Counted from the first letter of the stretch, positions 52,739 through 62,897 are shown. The stretch is DNA of 64,000 nucleotides from CAG-411 sp963643465 (GCA_963643465.1 CAVIJT010000007.1:1-64000); one strand, 5' to 3'. The notes: generated by a model not told the origin, from the sequence alone. Numbers and translations: made by a program.

Positions 52739-53666
52739 AAAAATTTTGATTTTATCACAAACAACAAAAGAAGATTATGCGTTGATGGAATGGAAGAAAA
52801 ATGGGGTAGATGTAGATATTACCTTAAAAGAACACAATGTATTACTAAGAGCAATTCGTCGATATTGGATTAAATTCCATCTTCCTTTTCAGCAGATTTG
52901 GTATGGTGATTGGAAAAAAGGATTTATGAATTATGATATGATAATCCTTCATGGAACTTGGCTGGCAGAGGACATCCCTCATTGGATGCAAAAGAAAATG
53001 AAGAAGGAGACATTTGAGGAAACTCCAAAAATAATCTGGTGGTATTGGAATACAGTTGTAGAACAAGACCATCCTGACAGGGTATCTTCTATGGATTGTG
53101 AAAAATGGTCCTTTGATAAAAGAGATTGTGAAGTCTATCATATGAATTATAATACCCAATACTATTTTGCTACCTATCAATTGCCTACTACAAAAGTAGT
53201 AACAGATGTTTGCTATCTTGGAACAGATGGTGGTAGAAAAGAAAAGCTAATTGCGTTACAAAAGCAGTTAGAGGCAGCAAATTTTACTACAGATTTTCGT
53301 ATCTTAGTAGAAAAAGTTCCAGATTCTCAGGAGTTAGGCATCACCTATTTTACAGAAAAAGTAGATTATATAGAAAATTTGAGACAGATTGGACAAAGTA
53401 AAGCCATTGTGGAAATTTTGCGGGAAGGACAAAGTGGACAGACACTTCGGCCCTTAGAGGCAATGTTTCATAAGAAAAAGCTAATTACCAATGATTTACG
53501 AATTGTGGATTATGATTACTATTGTCCGGAAAATATTTTTGTGTTAGGCTTAGATGATATGGAGAGACTGCCAGAATTTTTAAATACTGCTTATCGGGAA
53601 ATTCCGGCGCACATCAAGAATAAGTATGAAAGTAAAGCCTGGCTGGAACGATTTTTTAATCAGTAA
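52731..53666 (+). CDS. Uncharacterised protein, possible GT-B-like glycosyltransferase
   Basis: A 311-residue protein of no family I can name with confidence. It lacks membrane segments. The C-terminal half (about residues 165-300) looks like the nucleotide-sugar-binding half of a GT-B enzyme: VCYLGTDGGRKEKLIAL after a Rossmann start, and IVEILREGQSGQTLRPLEAM placed like the donor-site helix seen in CgeB-like transferases. The ATG at 52731 overlaps the previous gene by 8 bases. Cluster position supports a role in the same glycan. Confidence 0.7.
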   Translation: MDKKILILSQTTKEDYALMEWKKNGVDVDITLKEHNVLLRAIRRYWIKFHLPFQQIWYGDWKKGFMNYDMIILHGTWLAEDIPHWMQKKMKKETFEETPKIIWWYWNTVVEQDHPDRVSSMDCEKWSFDKRDCEVYHMNYNTQYYFATYQLPTTKVVTDVCYLGTDGGRKEKLIALQKQLEAANFTTDFRILVEKVPDSQELGITYFTEKVDYIENLRQIGQSKAIVEILREGQSGQTLRPLEAMFHKKKLITNDLRIVDYDYYCPENIFVLGLDDMERLPEFLNTAYREIPAHIKNKYESKAWLERFFNQ

Positions 53667-53721
53667 CGTTAATTTTGCAAATGTGCGTAAATAACGGTCT
53701 ATGTCCCCTTAGGAGAACTGG

Positions 53722-53750
53722 TTGAAAAAATAAATGTCCTAAAGTATAAT
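53722..53750 (+). promoter_or_regulatory. Internal promoter in the polysaccharide cluster
   Basis: TTGAAA (53722-53727), a 17-base spacer and a consensus TATAAT (53745-53750), 43 bases ahead of the next gene. This suggests that the cluster is made of at least two transcription units. Confidence 0.75.
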
Positions 53751-53792
53751 AGAACAGTATCTGTCAAAATTATGGCAAAGGAGCGAGTTTGC

Positions 53793-54800
53793 ATGAAAGT
53801 ATCCATTGCAATGGCAACTTATAATGGAGAAACTTATATAAAAGAGCAGTTAGATTCCTTGAAAAATCAAACCTATCCCGTAGATGAAGTAATCATCTGC
53901 GATGATCAGTCTAAAGATTCTACCGTTTCTATTGTGAAAGAATATATAGATAACAATGGTCTTACAAATTGGAATATAGAAGTAAATAAAGAGAACAAAG
54001 GCTTTATCGGAAATTTCTTTGGTGCCATTAAAAATACCACTGGTGATGTGATTTTTATGTGCGATCAGGACGATGTATGGCAAAAGGATAAAGTGCAGGA
54101 AATGGTAACATATTTACAGGAACATCCTCATGTGGAAGCATTAAATACAGCAGTTGCATTGATTGATGAAAAGGGCGAACCTATCCCTGTAAAAAAGAAG
54201 CGAGGATATAGCAATGCAAACATTTTACATAAAGTAGTAAAAGAAAATGAAACGGAGAATATAGATTTCCCATTTTTGGTTAAAGGAAATGTGTCTCCAG
54301 GTTGTACTATGTGTATTACCAAGTCCTTAAAAGAAAAAATATTACCTTTTGAGGATTTATGCGTAGCGCACAAATTTCCTCATGATTGGTTTTTTAATCT
54401 TATGGCATCCATAGATTGCCATACAGCATTTTATAACAAATCATTCACTGGATATCGCATGCACGAAAACAATACAATCGGCTTAGAAGAAAATGACGAT
54501 AATGGAAACCCAGTTGCTATTAAGAGTACAAAAGAAATGCGGCAGGACATTGGATTGTTTCATTTAAAACGAGCGGAATTGATTTTTCACAACCTAAACT
54601 TAAGTGAAGAACAGAAACAATATATCGATAAATATTTACAATTTACACGGAAACGTTATGCTTATTTACAGGATTTTTCATTTGTAAAATGGCTTAGAGT
54701 ATTAGGATGTGGCAAAATATATGTGCAATCCATTAGCTTAAAAGGTGTAATATCAGACTTTTTGTATGTATGTAAGTTAGATAAAATTGTCAGAAGATAG
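53793..54800 (+). CDS. Glycosyltransferase family 2
   Basis: A 335-residue GT-A enzyme with VSIAMATYNGETYIKEQLDSL, VIICDDQSKDST and the metal-binding CDQDDVW. The C-terminal pattern FTGYRMHENNTIG is typical of RfaG/RfbG-type rhamnosyl or galactosyl transferases of O-antigen clusters. The ATG at 53793 follows AAAGGAG by 8 bases; an earlier ATG at 53772 is rejected. Confidence 0.9.
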   Translation: MKVSIAMATYNGETYIKEQLDSLKNQTYPVDEVIICDDQSKDSTVSIVKEYIDNNGLTNWNIEVNKENKGFIGNFFGAIKNTTGDVIFMCDQDDVWQKDKVQEMVTYLQEHPHVEALNTAVALIDEKGEPIPVKKKRGYSNANILHKVVKENETENIDFPFLVKGNVSPGCTMCITKSLKEKILPFEDLCVAHKFPHDWFFNLMASIDCHTAFYNKSFTGYRMHENNTIGLEENDDNGNPVAIKSTKEMRQDIGLFHLKRAELIFHNLNLSEEQKQYIDKYLQFTRKRYAYLQDFSFVKWLRVLGCGKIYVQSISLKGVISDFLYVCKLDKIVRR

Positions 54801-54823
54801 TCTGGAAAGAAAGGAAATGGAAA

Positions 54824-56563
54824 ATGATAAAGAATTTAAGTGGTTTATTAGATCGAAAGCAAAAAGGGAATGTGGTCTTTTTGCTTATTCTTATGATTAT
54901 CGGTGCTTTATTGGAAACTGGGGTAGTATCTTTGGTTCTTCCATTGGTACAGGTTATCATGAGTCCGAATATGATACAAGAGACAGGTTATCTAAAAGTA
55001 ATGTATGATTTTCTGGGATGTGATTCCAATAATAAATTTTTGATTATGATCATTATAGCATTGATTGCAGGTTACATCATAAAAAATATATTCTTATATT
55101 TTATGTATTATGAACAGGCAAAATTTGTTACAGAAAATCAGTTTGGTATGTCAAAAAGGTTGCTTACAAATTTTATCAACAAACCATATGAGTATTATTT
55201 AAATGCTAGTACAGGAAACATTATCCGTATTATTCAGGGAGATGTTGGAAATGTATTTGCATTGCTCAATAACGTGTTACAGTTTTTAACAGAGATGTTT
55301 GTTGCTGTATGTATGGTAGTATTATTGTTAATTGTAGACCCTACTATGACAGTGGCGATTATGTTGATTTTAGTAGTAACTATGCTTTGCAGCAAGCAGG
55401 CTTTTAAAGGTAAATTAAATAAAGCAGGTGAAGAGGCACAGCATTACAATGGAATGATGAATAAGTGGATGATTCACAGTATTGAAGGAATCAAAGACAT
55501 AAAAATCCTTAACAAGGAGTATCATTTTATTCAAAGATATGATGAAAATGGTAAGTTGTCTTGCATTTCACAACGAAAAAATGCCATTTTAAGTCAGGCA
55601 CCTCGTTTGATTATTGAGGCAGTCAGCATGTGTGGAATGCTTGGAATGATTGCAGTTTTGCTTGCAAGTGGAAGACCAATCGAAGGAATGTTGCCTCAGA
55701 TTTCTACATTTGCTATGGCAGCCGTTCGATTAATGCCTTCTGCAAATCGTATGAACACATACTTAAATGCCATTTCTTTCTTAGAACCATCTCTTCGCAC
55801 TGTTTGTGAAGATATGGATACTTCTAATATGTTAAAAACAAAAGCAACTATGAAAGCTCATGACAACAATCCATTAGACGTGATTCAAGATAAAATTGAA
55901 TTGAAAGATATTGTCTACGCATATCCAAAAGCAGAAAGCAATCTGTTTGATGGGGCAAATATGACCATTCCCGTTGGGAAATCTGTAGCGGTTATTGGAA
56001 CTTCTGGTGCAGGAAAAACAACTATTGTAGATATATTACTTGGATTATTGGAGCCAAAATCAGGAAAAATTTTAGCAGATGGTGTGGATGTGAAATCCAA
56101 TTATGAAGGATGGCTTGCAAAAATAGGCTATATTCCACAAAGTATTTTTATGATTGATGACACCATCAAAAATAATATTGCATTTGGACTCTCTGAAAAT
56201 GAAATTGATGAAGACAGAGTATGGAAGGTACTGGAAGATGCACAGCTTGCAGATCATATTCGTTCTCTACCAAAGGGCTTAAACACTGGAATTGGTGAAA
56301 AGGGTGTTCGTCTGTCTGGTGGACAAAGACAGCGTCTTGGAATTGCAAGAGCGTTGTATCACAATCCCGAAATTTTAGTTTTTGATGAGGCGACATCTGC
56401 ATTGGATAATGAGACAGAAGCAGCTATTATGGAGTCTATCAATCGGTTCCAAGGAGAAAAGACTATGATTATTATTGCACATAGACTGGGAACTATTAAA
56501 GATTGTGACATTGTGTATCGTGTAGAAGAAGGTAAAATCAAATTGGAAAAAGGTAATTTATAA
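54824..56563 (+). CDS. ABC transporter, PglK/MsbA-like lipid-linked glycan flippase
   Basis: A 579-residue half-transporter with fused membrane and ATPase domains. Six membrane spans lie within about residues 15-310. The nucleotide-binding domain (about 340-575) has Walker A GTSGAGKTT, signature LSGGQRQRLGIARAL, Walker B ILVFDEATSALD and the H-loop IIIAHRLGT. Its place between glycosyltransferases suggests PglK-type flipping of the lipid-linked oligosaccharide, in place of a Wzx or the split Wzm/Wzt exporter. GAAAGGAAATGG precedes the ATG. Confidence 0.9.
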   Translation: MIKNLSGLLDRKQKGNVVFLLILMIIGALLETGVVSLVLPLVQVIMSPNMIQETGYLKVMYDFLGCDSNNKFLIMIIIALIAGYIIKNIFLYFMYYEQAKFVTENQFGMSKRLLTNFINKPYEYYLNASTGNIIRIIQGDVGNVFALLNNVLQFLTEMFVAVCMVVLLLIVDPTMTVAIMLILVVTMLCSKQAFKGKLNKAGEEAQHYNGMMNKWMIHSIEGIKDIKILNKEYHFIQRYDENGKLSCISQRKNAILSQAPRLIIEAVSMCGMLGMIAVLLASGRPIEGMLPQISTFAMAAVRLMPSANRMNTYLNAISFLEPSLRTVCEDMDTSNMLKTKATMKAHDNNPLDVIQDKIELKDIVYAYPKAESNLFDGANMTIPVGKSVAVIGTSGAGKTTIVDILLGLLEPKSGKILADGVDVKSNYEGWLAKIGYIPQSIFMIDDTIKNNIAFGLSENEIDEDRVWKVLEDAQLADHIRSLPKGLNTGIGEKGVRLSGGQRQRLGIARALYHNPEILVFDEATSALDNETEAAIMESINRFQGEKTMIIIAHRLGTIKDCDIVYRVEEGKIKLEKGNL

Positions 56564-56585
56564 GATACGTGTAGGAGAATGATAG

Positions 56586-58751
56586 ATGGATGCAATACAA
56601 CGAATTAAAAAAAGAGTGAAAAAGGACGGAGTAGCAGTTACCTTCTATTTAGGATGTACAGTAATTGCGGCTAAATTAAAAAAAGATAATAAAGATAAAA
56701 TGTACCAGAACTGGATTGAGGAATATGAGAGTGATATTCTAAAAGTATCTCCATTAGAGTATGAGCCAACATTTTCTATTATTGTTCCGGTATATAATGT
56801 AAAGAAAGATATGTTGATAGCATGTATCGAATCGGTACAAAAACAGACTTACAAAAAGTGGCAGTTATGTTTAGTAGATGATGCTTCCACTATGCCAGAG
56901 GTAAGAGAAACCTTATCTCGTTACGAAGGTGTGGACGGAATCAAAATATCCTACCGTGAAAAAAATGGACATATTTCCAGAACTACAAATGATGGACTTG
57001 CTATGGCAGACGGTGAATTTATCGGTCTTTTGGATTGTGATGATATTTTGGCACCAAATGCCCTTTATGAAATGGCAAAAAAATTAAACGAAAATCAAGC
57101 ATATGATTTTATATACAGTGATGAGGATATGTTATCAGAAGATGGACAGAGACGTTATAATCCTGTTTTTAAGACAGAATGGGCACCGGATACTTTTATG
57201 TCTGTTATGTACACAAACCATTTTAGCATATTCCGAAGAACTATTGCCAATGAAATAGGCGGATATCGAGTAGGATTCGAAGGTTCTCAGGATTATGATT
57301 TTGTACTTCGTTTTGTAGAAAAAACCAAACATATAGGACATATAGCAAAAATACTATATCACTGGCGTTCCAGAGCAGAATCCGTTGCCAGCAATCCGGA
57401 AACAAAAATGTATGCTTATGAAGCTGCTATGAAAGCAAAAAAAGAGGCACTTTCTCGAAGAGGACTTTCTGGAGAAGTGGAATATCAGAGTCACATTTAT
57501 CAGTCTCGTGTATTCTATCATGCAGAAGGACAGCCAAAAGTCAGTATTATTATTCCATCAAAGGACAATTTTTCGTGTATACAAACTTGTCTTACCAGTA
57601 TTTATGAAAAAACAACTTACCCTAATTTTGAAGTTGTGTTAATTGATAATGGAAGTACGGAAGAAAATAAGGCAAAATATAAAGAAATTTGTGAAAAGTA
57701 TCATTGCAGCTATTATCATCAACCAATGGAGTTTAACTTTTCTAAAATGTGCAACATAGGTGCAAAAAAGGCTCAAGGAGAATATTATTTATTCCTAAAC
57801 GACGATACAGAAGTCTTAGTCAATGACTGGTTGGAACGTTTGACTGGACAGGCTTCCCTTGCACATACTGGGGCTGTAGGAGCAAAACTTTACTATCCAG
57901 AAGAGAAAAGAATCCAGCATATTGGAATCGTCAACCGTGTAGAAGGACCAAGTCATTATTTTTGTGGTGGAAGAGAAATTATGACAGACTATAAAATGCA
58001 GATGGATTGTAATTATTCTGCTGTTACAGGTGCCTGTCTAATGCTTTCACGGAAAAAATTTGATGAAATTGGTGGTTTTGATGAAGGACTTCCAGTGGCA
58101 TATAATGACGTGGACTTATGTTTTAAGCTAGTGGAACAGGGATATTACAATGTAGTTCGAAATGATGTGCAATTGCTTCATTACGAATCTGTAAGCCGTG
58201 GAAGTGATATGGTAGATACTAAAAAAATGGAGCGTTTGAAAAAAGAACGTAATGCTCTTTATGAGGCACATCCATATTTCAATGAGTATGATCCATTTTT
58301 CTCTGAAAATATGAGTCTTATTATGAATATGGAAGGACTTGGAAACTTGAAAGTGCAGGAGCCAGAGAAAACAAATCTTTCTATAACTTCTGCAATGTCA
58401 ATTCATGATTCATCTATTTCTCAATTTGTAAATATAGGACTATTTGAGCAGCTACAGCAAATTAAAGTAGAAGGATGGTTTTTCTGGAAACAATATAAGC
58501 ATAATAATACAAATCGTTATAGAGTGGTATTGATTTCCAAAGAGGAAACTTGTCGTTTTCCTATGAAAAAAATGTACCATGATCCGATAGAAACTTTGGA
58601 TTATGCAGGAAATCCAAAACTTACCGGCTTTATTACAGCTATGCACGTAGAACATATTCCAAGAGGAAAGTATAAGGTTTATATCGAGATTCGAAAAGGA
58701 ATATTCGGTAAGAAATATTATTTGGATACAGAACAGACGATTACGGTGTAA
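56586..58751 (+). CDS. Double-domain glycosyltransferase family 2
   Basis: A 721-residue protein with two GT-A domains. The first (about residues 60-290) has FSIIVPVYNVKKDMLIACIE and LLDCDDI; the second (about 315-560) has VSIIIPSKDNFSCIQTCLTS and FLNDDTEVL. The C-terminal region of about 100 residues (620-721) is probably a beta-rich accessory domain. This layout resembles O-antigen and rhamnan-type polymer transferases that add two different linkages. GTAGGAGAATG lies near the start. Both DxD motifs are intact. Confidence 0.88.
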   Translation: MDAIQRIKKRVKKDGVAVTFYLGCTVIAAKLKKDNKDKMYQNWIEEYESDILKVSPLEYEPTFSIIVPVYNVKKDMLIACIESVQKQTYKKWQLCLVDDASTMPEVRETLSRYEGVDGIKISYREKNGHISRTTNDGLAMADGEFIGLLDCDDILAPNALYEMAKKLNENQAYDFIYSDEDMLSEDGQRRYNPVFKTEWAPDTFMSVMYTNHFSIFRRTIANEIGGYRVGFEGSQDYDFVLRFVEKTKHIGHIAKILYHWRSRAESVASNPETKMYAYEAAMKAKKEALSRRGLSGEVEYQSHIYQSRVFYHAEGQPKVSIIIPSKDNFSCIQTCLTSIYEKTTYPNFEVVLIDNGSTEENKAKYKEICEKYHCSYYHQPMEFNFSKMCNIGAKKAQGEYYLFLNDDTEVLVNDWLERLTGQASLAHTGAVGAKLYYPEEKRIQHIGIVNRVEGPSHYFCGGREIMTDYKMQMDCNYSAVTGACLMLSRKKFDEIGGFDEGLPVAYNDVDLCFKLVEQGYYNVVRNDVQLLHYESVSRGSDMVDTKKMERLKKERNALYEAHPYFNEYDPFFSENMSLIMNMEGLGNLKVQEPEKTNLSITSAMSIHDSSISQFVNIGLFEQLQQIKVEGWFFWKQYKHNNTNRYRVVLISKEETCRFPMKKMYHDPIETLDYAGNPKLTGFITAMHVEHIPRGKYKVYIEIRKGIFGKKYYLDTEQTITV

Positions 58752-58777
58752 TGGAAAAGAGAAAGGAATAAAGGAAC

Positions 58778-60946
58778 ATGGATAATCAATCAAGTTCGAA
58801 AAAGCAAAATGCTCTTCTGAAATATCAAGTGATTCTTGTTGCAATTATGACAATATTAGGTGTGATATTAGGAAATAGTCTGTATTTGGATGGATATACT
58901 GCAGAAACAATGGAAGCAGGAGTACCGTTTATTTACAGTTCTTATGGATACACACAGACAGACAATTCTTTTGTTTATACAGGAGCGGAAGGAAGTTATG
59001 TACAAATACTTGCACGTAGTGCAGATACTGAGCAACTGATGTTTACTTTTTCAGAAGCTGCAAAAGAAGATACCCAATTGACTTTATATTATGTGGATAA
59101 TAATGGAAACTATAGTTATGATAATGTAGCAATAGGAACATGGAAAAAAGGAAAATATACCGCTACAGTGGATATTACACCTGGAGATTATAATAGCTAT
59201 TTGCTAAACATCAATACTGATTTTACATTGTCTAATTTATACTATGCGCATAATAATGGAAAAAATTCAAGTTTGAACTACTTTTTCTATATTGCAGGAT
59301 TTGTATTCGGTTTATTACTTGCCGCAGTAGCAGGAAGTGTTGCCAGAATGCGTAAGGCACTTCTTTCTATAGATGAAAAAAGAAAGAATTTTATCGAATA
59401 CTGTAAAAAGGAACAGAAAATAATTAGCATATATATACTAAAATTTATAATTATTGTGGCCATTTCTATATTAGCTACATTTTTATTAAGTTTTTCAGGT
59501 AAGTTTAAGTTGTCTGGAAAACTAATATTTGTTTCGATTATGATTGGATGTCTCTTAGCTATTTACATCTGCTTTAGAAAATATGCTGCAAAAAAAATAG
59601 AGTTGATTGGATGCCTTACTATTTTGATTGTCGGAACTATATTTGCGGTAGTTGAACCACCAAATGTTGGGGTTTCATGGGATGATGAAGCACATTTTGC
59701 AAATTCATTGGCTGTTTCCCATATACTTGACGGACAAATATCGGCAGCAGATTGTACAATCATAAATGATTATCAGAGTGTTGCTCTTAGTAAACTAAAT
59801 TATGGACGAGCAGAACAAACACGATACACTGAAGTTATGAATGATTTGGTAGAAGCAAAATATTATTCACAAAAATCAGCAATGTGCAGTTGGAATATGG
59901 CAATTTCGTATCTGCCTTCTGCCATAGGTTTGCTTCTTGGAAGAGGGCTGGGACTTGGATTTTTTGCAACGTTAGTTTTAGGACGTTGGATGAATGTATT
60001 GATGCTATCTTTGCTGGCATATTTTTCCATGAAAGCTCTAAAAACAGGAAAAATTATTGTGATGTTAATTGCGCTAATTCCAACAAATATTTTTATTGCC
60101 AGCAATTATAACTATGATACATGGTTGACAGGATGGTCTATGCTTGGTCTTTCCACCTTTTTTGGAGAATGGCAGCGACAAGATGAGAAAATCAGGAAAA
60201 GATCACCATATGTCATTGGCCTTTCTATGTTTTTAGCGTCTATGCCGAAACTTGTATATTTTCCAATGACTTTTATTGCACTATTTATGCCAATGAAAAA
60301 ATTTGTAGATAAGAAGCAGGCATGGAAATATCGAATCACAATTCTTATGGCTGCACTTCTTCCTTTTGTTGTAGTTTATTTCCAAAATTTCTTCAACGGA
60401 CTTGGTCAGGGAGATACTCGTGGGGGAGAAGCTGTAAATGCCACTTCACAAATGGATTTTATAACTGCTCAGCCTGTACAGGCATTGCTTATTATAATTA
60501 ACTTTTTAAAGATATACTTAAATCCATTGTTAGAGGGAAGGGAATATCTGATAAACCAAGCATATTTTGGATATGTTGGTATTGATTTTCGAATTGTATT
60601 AGCTATCGTAGTGTTTGGAGCATTAATAAGCAGAGAAGCAAAAGAAACAAAATTTCCATGGTGGACAAAACTTGGAACACTATTTGTATATGCACTAATT
60701 GGATTTATGTCTGCATTTTCTATGTATGTTGTTTTTACAGTAGTGGGGGCTGAAACTGTAGCAGGATGTCAGGGAAGATATATTATTCCGGCACTATTTC
60801 CAGTATTGTTTGTGTGTTCGCGTTTTTCTTTAAAAACTTTTGTGAAAGACTTAGTACAGGAAGAAAACTTAAATCTTTTACTAATGTTGTTATTATGTTG
60901 TATTTCTCTCTATGGCATGTGGAATGGCTGTTTAAGTATTTACTAA
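58778..60946 (+). CDS. DUF2142 polytopic membrane protein
   Basis: A 722-residue membrane protein. An N-terminal anchor (about residues 20-40) is followed by a beta-rich extracytoplasmic domain (about 45-165), and then about twelve membrane spans. The VEPPNVGVSWDDEAHFANSL segment corresponds to the acidic loop motif of DUF2142 and GT-C type glycosyltransferases that use polyprenyl-phosphate sugars. It may glycosylate or polymerise the glycan outside the membrane. The next genes could supply its polyprenyl-phosphate donor. GAAAGGAA precedes the ATG. Confidence 0.78.
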   Translation: MDNQSSSKKQNALLKYQVILVAIMTILGVILGNSLYLDGYTAETMEAGVPFIYSSYGYTQTDNSFVYTGAEGSYVQILARSADTEQLMFTFSEAAKEDTQLTLYYVDNNGNYSYDNVAIGTWKKGKYTATVDITPGDYNSYLLNINTDFTLSNLYYAHNNGKNSSLNYFFYIAGFVFGLLLAAVAGSVARMRKALLSIDEKRKNFIEYCKKEQKIISIYILKFIIIVAISILATFLLSFSGKFKLSGKLIFVSIMIGCLLAIYICFRKYAAKKIELIGCLTILIVGTIFAVVEPPNVGVSWDDEAHFANSLAVSHILDGQISAADCTIINDYQSVALSKLNYGRAEQTRYTEVMNDLVEAKYYSQKSAMCSWNMAISYLPSAIGLLLGRGLGLGFFATLVLGRWMNVLMLSLLAYFSMKALKTGKIIVMLIALIPTNIFIASNYNYDTWLTGWSMLGLSTFFGEWQRQDEKIRKRSPYVIGLSMFLASMPKLVYFPMTFIALFMPMKKFVDKKQAWKYRITILMAALLPFVVVYFQNFFNGLGQGDTRGGEAVNATSQMDFITAQPVQALLIIINFLKIYLNPLLEGREYLINQAYFGYVGIDFRIVLAIVVFGALISREAKETKFPWWTKLGTLFVYALIGFMSAFSMYVVFTVVGAETVAGCQGRYIIPALFPVLFVCSRFSLKTFVKDLVQEENLNLLLMLLLCCISLYGMWNGCLSIY

Positions 60947-60966
60947 TCTTTTTTTTGTGCTATAAT
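60939..60966 (+). promoter_or_regulatory. Internal promoter before the polyprenyl-phosphate glycosyltransferase
   Basis: TTTACT (60939-60944), a 16-base spacer and a consensus TATAAT (60961-60966) with an extended TGC, 51 bases ahead of the ATG. The -35 overlaps the stop region of the DUF2142 gene. Confidence 0.65.
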
Positions 60967-61016
60967 GGAAAAGAATGTGTCTAAAAATGTAGAAGATAAA
61001 ATAATAGAGGTGACAT

Positions 61017-61709
61017 ATGAAAGTATTAATCATAATTCCGGCTTATAACGAAGAAGAAAATATTGTGCGTGTAGTGGATGATTTAGTTAATAATTATCCA
61101 CAGTATGATTATGTGGTAATCAATGATGGTTCTCGCGATAATACAGCTAAGATATGTAGAGAACATGAATATCATTTAATTGATCTTCCTATCAATCTTG
61201 GATTAGCAGGAGCATTTCAGACAGGTGTGAAGTATGGGTATGAACAAGGATATGATGCAGTCTTGCAATATGATGGAGATGGACAACATCAGGCGCAATA
61301 TATTGATAAGATGGTAACGGCTATGGAAGAACAATCCGCAGATATTGTAATTGGTTCTAGATTCATCGAAAAGAAAAAACCAAATAGTCTTCGCATGCTT
61401 GGTGCAAGAATTTTGAAATATGCCATTAAATTTACAACAGGACAAGGAATTGCAGATCCCACCTCTGGAATGCGTTTGATAAATAAGAATATGTTAAAAG
61501 AGTTTGCATATCTTATGAATTATGGTCCTGAACCAGATACAGTAGCCTATCTTATGCGAAATGGAGCGAAGGTAGTGGAAGTCCAGGTGGAGATGAGTGA
61601 ACGTATTGCAGGAGAAAGTTATCTTAACTTAAAAAATTCCATAAAATATATGTTCCGTATGTGTGCATCTATCTTCTTTTTACAAATGTTTAGAAAGAGA
61701 GGTAACTAA
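61017..61709 (+). CDS. Polyprenyl-phosphate glycosyltransferase (DPM1-like GT2)
   Basis: A 230-residue GT-A enzyme of the dolichol-phosphate mannose synthase type: LIIIPAYNEEENIVRVVDDL, VVINDGSRDNT, the catalytic DGDGQH and the GSRF...SGMRLIN blocks. It lacks the C-terminal membrane spans of larger DPM1 relatives; the DUF2304 protein next door probably supplies the anchor. It likely makes an undecaprenyl-phosphate sugar used outside the membrane. AGAGGTGAC precedes the ATG. Confidence 0.9.
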   Translation: MKVLIIIPAYNEEENIVRVVDDLVNNYPQYDYVVINDGSRDNTAKICREHEYHLIDLPINLGLAGAFQTGVKYGYEQGYDAVLQYDGDGQHQAQYIDKMVTAMEEQSADIVIGSRFIEKKKPNSLRMLGARILKYAIKFTTGQGIADPTSGMRLINKNMLKEFAYLMNYGPEPDTVAYLMRNGAKVVEVQVEMSERIAGESYLNLKNSIKYMFRMCASIFFLQMFRKRGN

Positions 61710-61711
61710 AA

Positions 61712-62080
61712 ATGTCCTTAGTTTTGCGAATTGTATTGATTGTTGTTGCGGTCTTATCATGTATATTCGTATTAAGAAAAATACGAAAATCTCAGATGCG
61801 GATCGAAGATACTTTGTTCTGGCTAGTGATTTCGTTTGGTATTCTTGTTTTGGGAATATTTCCTCAGATCGCTTATTGGTTGTCTGATGTTATTGGAATT
61901 ATGTCACCAGTAAATTTTGTTTTTTTGGTATTTGTCTTTTTATTATTGTTTAAGGTATTTATATTGACAGTGCAGGTGTCACAGCAGCAAGAAAAATTAA
62001 AAACTTTGGCACAGAACGTTGCTATTTATGAGAGTCAATTGATTAAAAAGGAAGAGAAGGATACGGAAGAGAATGTATAG
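61712..62080 (+). CDS. DUF2304 small membrane protein
   Basis: A 122-residue protein with three hydrophobic segments (about residues 4-22, 32-55 and 65-90) and a C-terminal charged coiled coil. The RKIRKSQMRIEDTLFWL pattern is the DUF2304 hallmark. These proteins regularly accompany DPM1-like transferases and are thought to anchor or complement them. The gene begins 2 bases after its partner and overlaps the next by 8 bases. Confidence 0.88.
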   Translation: MSLVLRIVLIVVAVLSCIFVLRKIRKSQMRIEDTLFWLVISFGILVLGIFPQIAYWLSDVIGIMSPVNFVFLVFVFLLLFKVFILTVQVSQQQEKLKTLAQNVAIYESQLIKKEEKDTEENV

Positions 62081-62870
62081 TGAAAAAGATCATACCTGGA
62101 GTATATGTGCTTATGGAGAAAGCTTGTATCTTGAAGATGCAATCCGTTCAGTATTAAGTCAAACACTAAAATCAAATGTCATCATGATAACTTCAACTCC
62201 CAATTCACACATTTGTACTTTAGCTGAAAAATATAATATACCACTTTTTATTAATGAAGGTGAAAAGGGAATTGCAAATGATTGGAATTTTGCATATCAA
62301 AAAACAGATACCAAACTTGTTACTTTATGTCATCAGGATGATATATATGATAAAAATTATGTAAGGAACATGATTTTGGGTATTAATAAAAAGAAAAAAG
62401 CATTAATTGCTTTTTCTAATTATGGTGAATTAAGAGATGAAAAAAAGATTACGAAGAATAAGTTATTAACTGTAAAGAGAATATTGTTGTTTCCGTTAAA
62501 ATTTTCATTTTTACAACAGAGTATATGGATACGAAGAAGATGCTTGTCTTTGGGAAATTGTATTTGTTGTCCAGCTGTTACTTATGTAAAAGAAAATCTT
62601 CCCAAACGCATATTTTATGAAAAATATAAGAGTAATGTAGATTGGCAGACATGGGAACAATTGAGTAGAAACAAAGGCAGTTTTGTATATATTCCAAACA
62701 TTCTTATGTTTCATCGTATTCATGAAGAATCTACCACTACAGAAATTATTGGTGAAAGTTTACGAACAAAGGAAGATTATGAAATGTTCCAAAAATTTTG
62801 GCCTAAATGGATTGCAAAGAAAATTTCTAAAGTATATCAAAGTAGTGAAGAAAGTAACCAAGTAAAGTAG
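62073..62870 (+). CDS. Glycosyltransferase family 2-like protein
   Basis: A 265-residue GT-A-like protein. The start SICAYGESLYLEDAIRSVLSQT matches GT2, and the metal-site position reads CHQDDIYD. The N-terminal strand motif is shortened and the usual VDDGS block is replaced by ITSTPNSHI, a variant seen in some capsule transferases. It is translationally coupled to the DUF2304 gene by an 8-base overlap. Confidence 0.8.
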   Translation: MYSEKDHTWSICAYGESLYLEDAIRSVLSQTLKSNVIMITSTPNSHICTLAEKYNIPLFINEGEKGIANDWNFAYQKTDTKLVTLCHQDDIYDKNYVRNMILGINKKKKALIAFSNYGELRDEKKITKNKLLTVKRILLFPLKFSFLQQSIWIRRRCLSLGNCICCPAVTYVKENLPKRIFYEKYKSNVDWQTWEQLSRNKGSFVYIPNILMFHRIHEESTTTEIIGESLRTKEDYEMFQKFWPKWIAKKISKVYQSSEESNQVK

Positions 62871-62897
62871 GATAGTAGGGTTCCGGAGGTATCTTAA

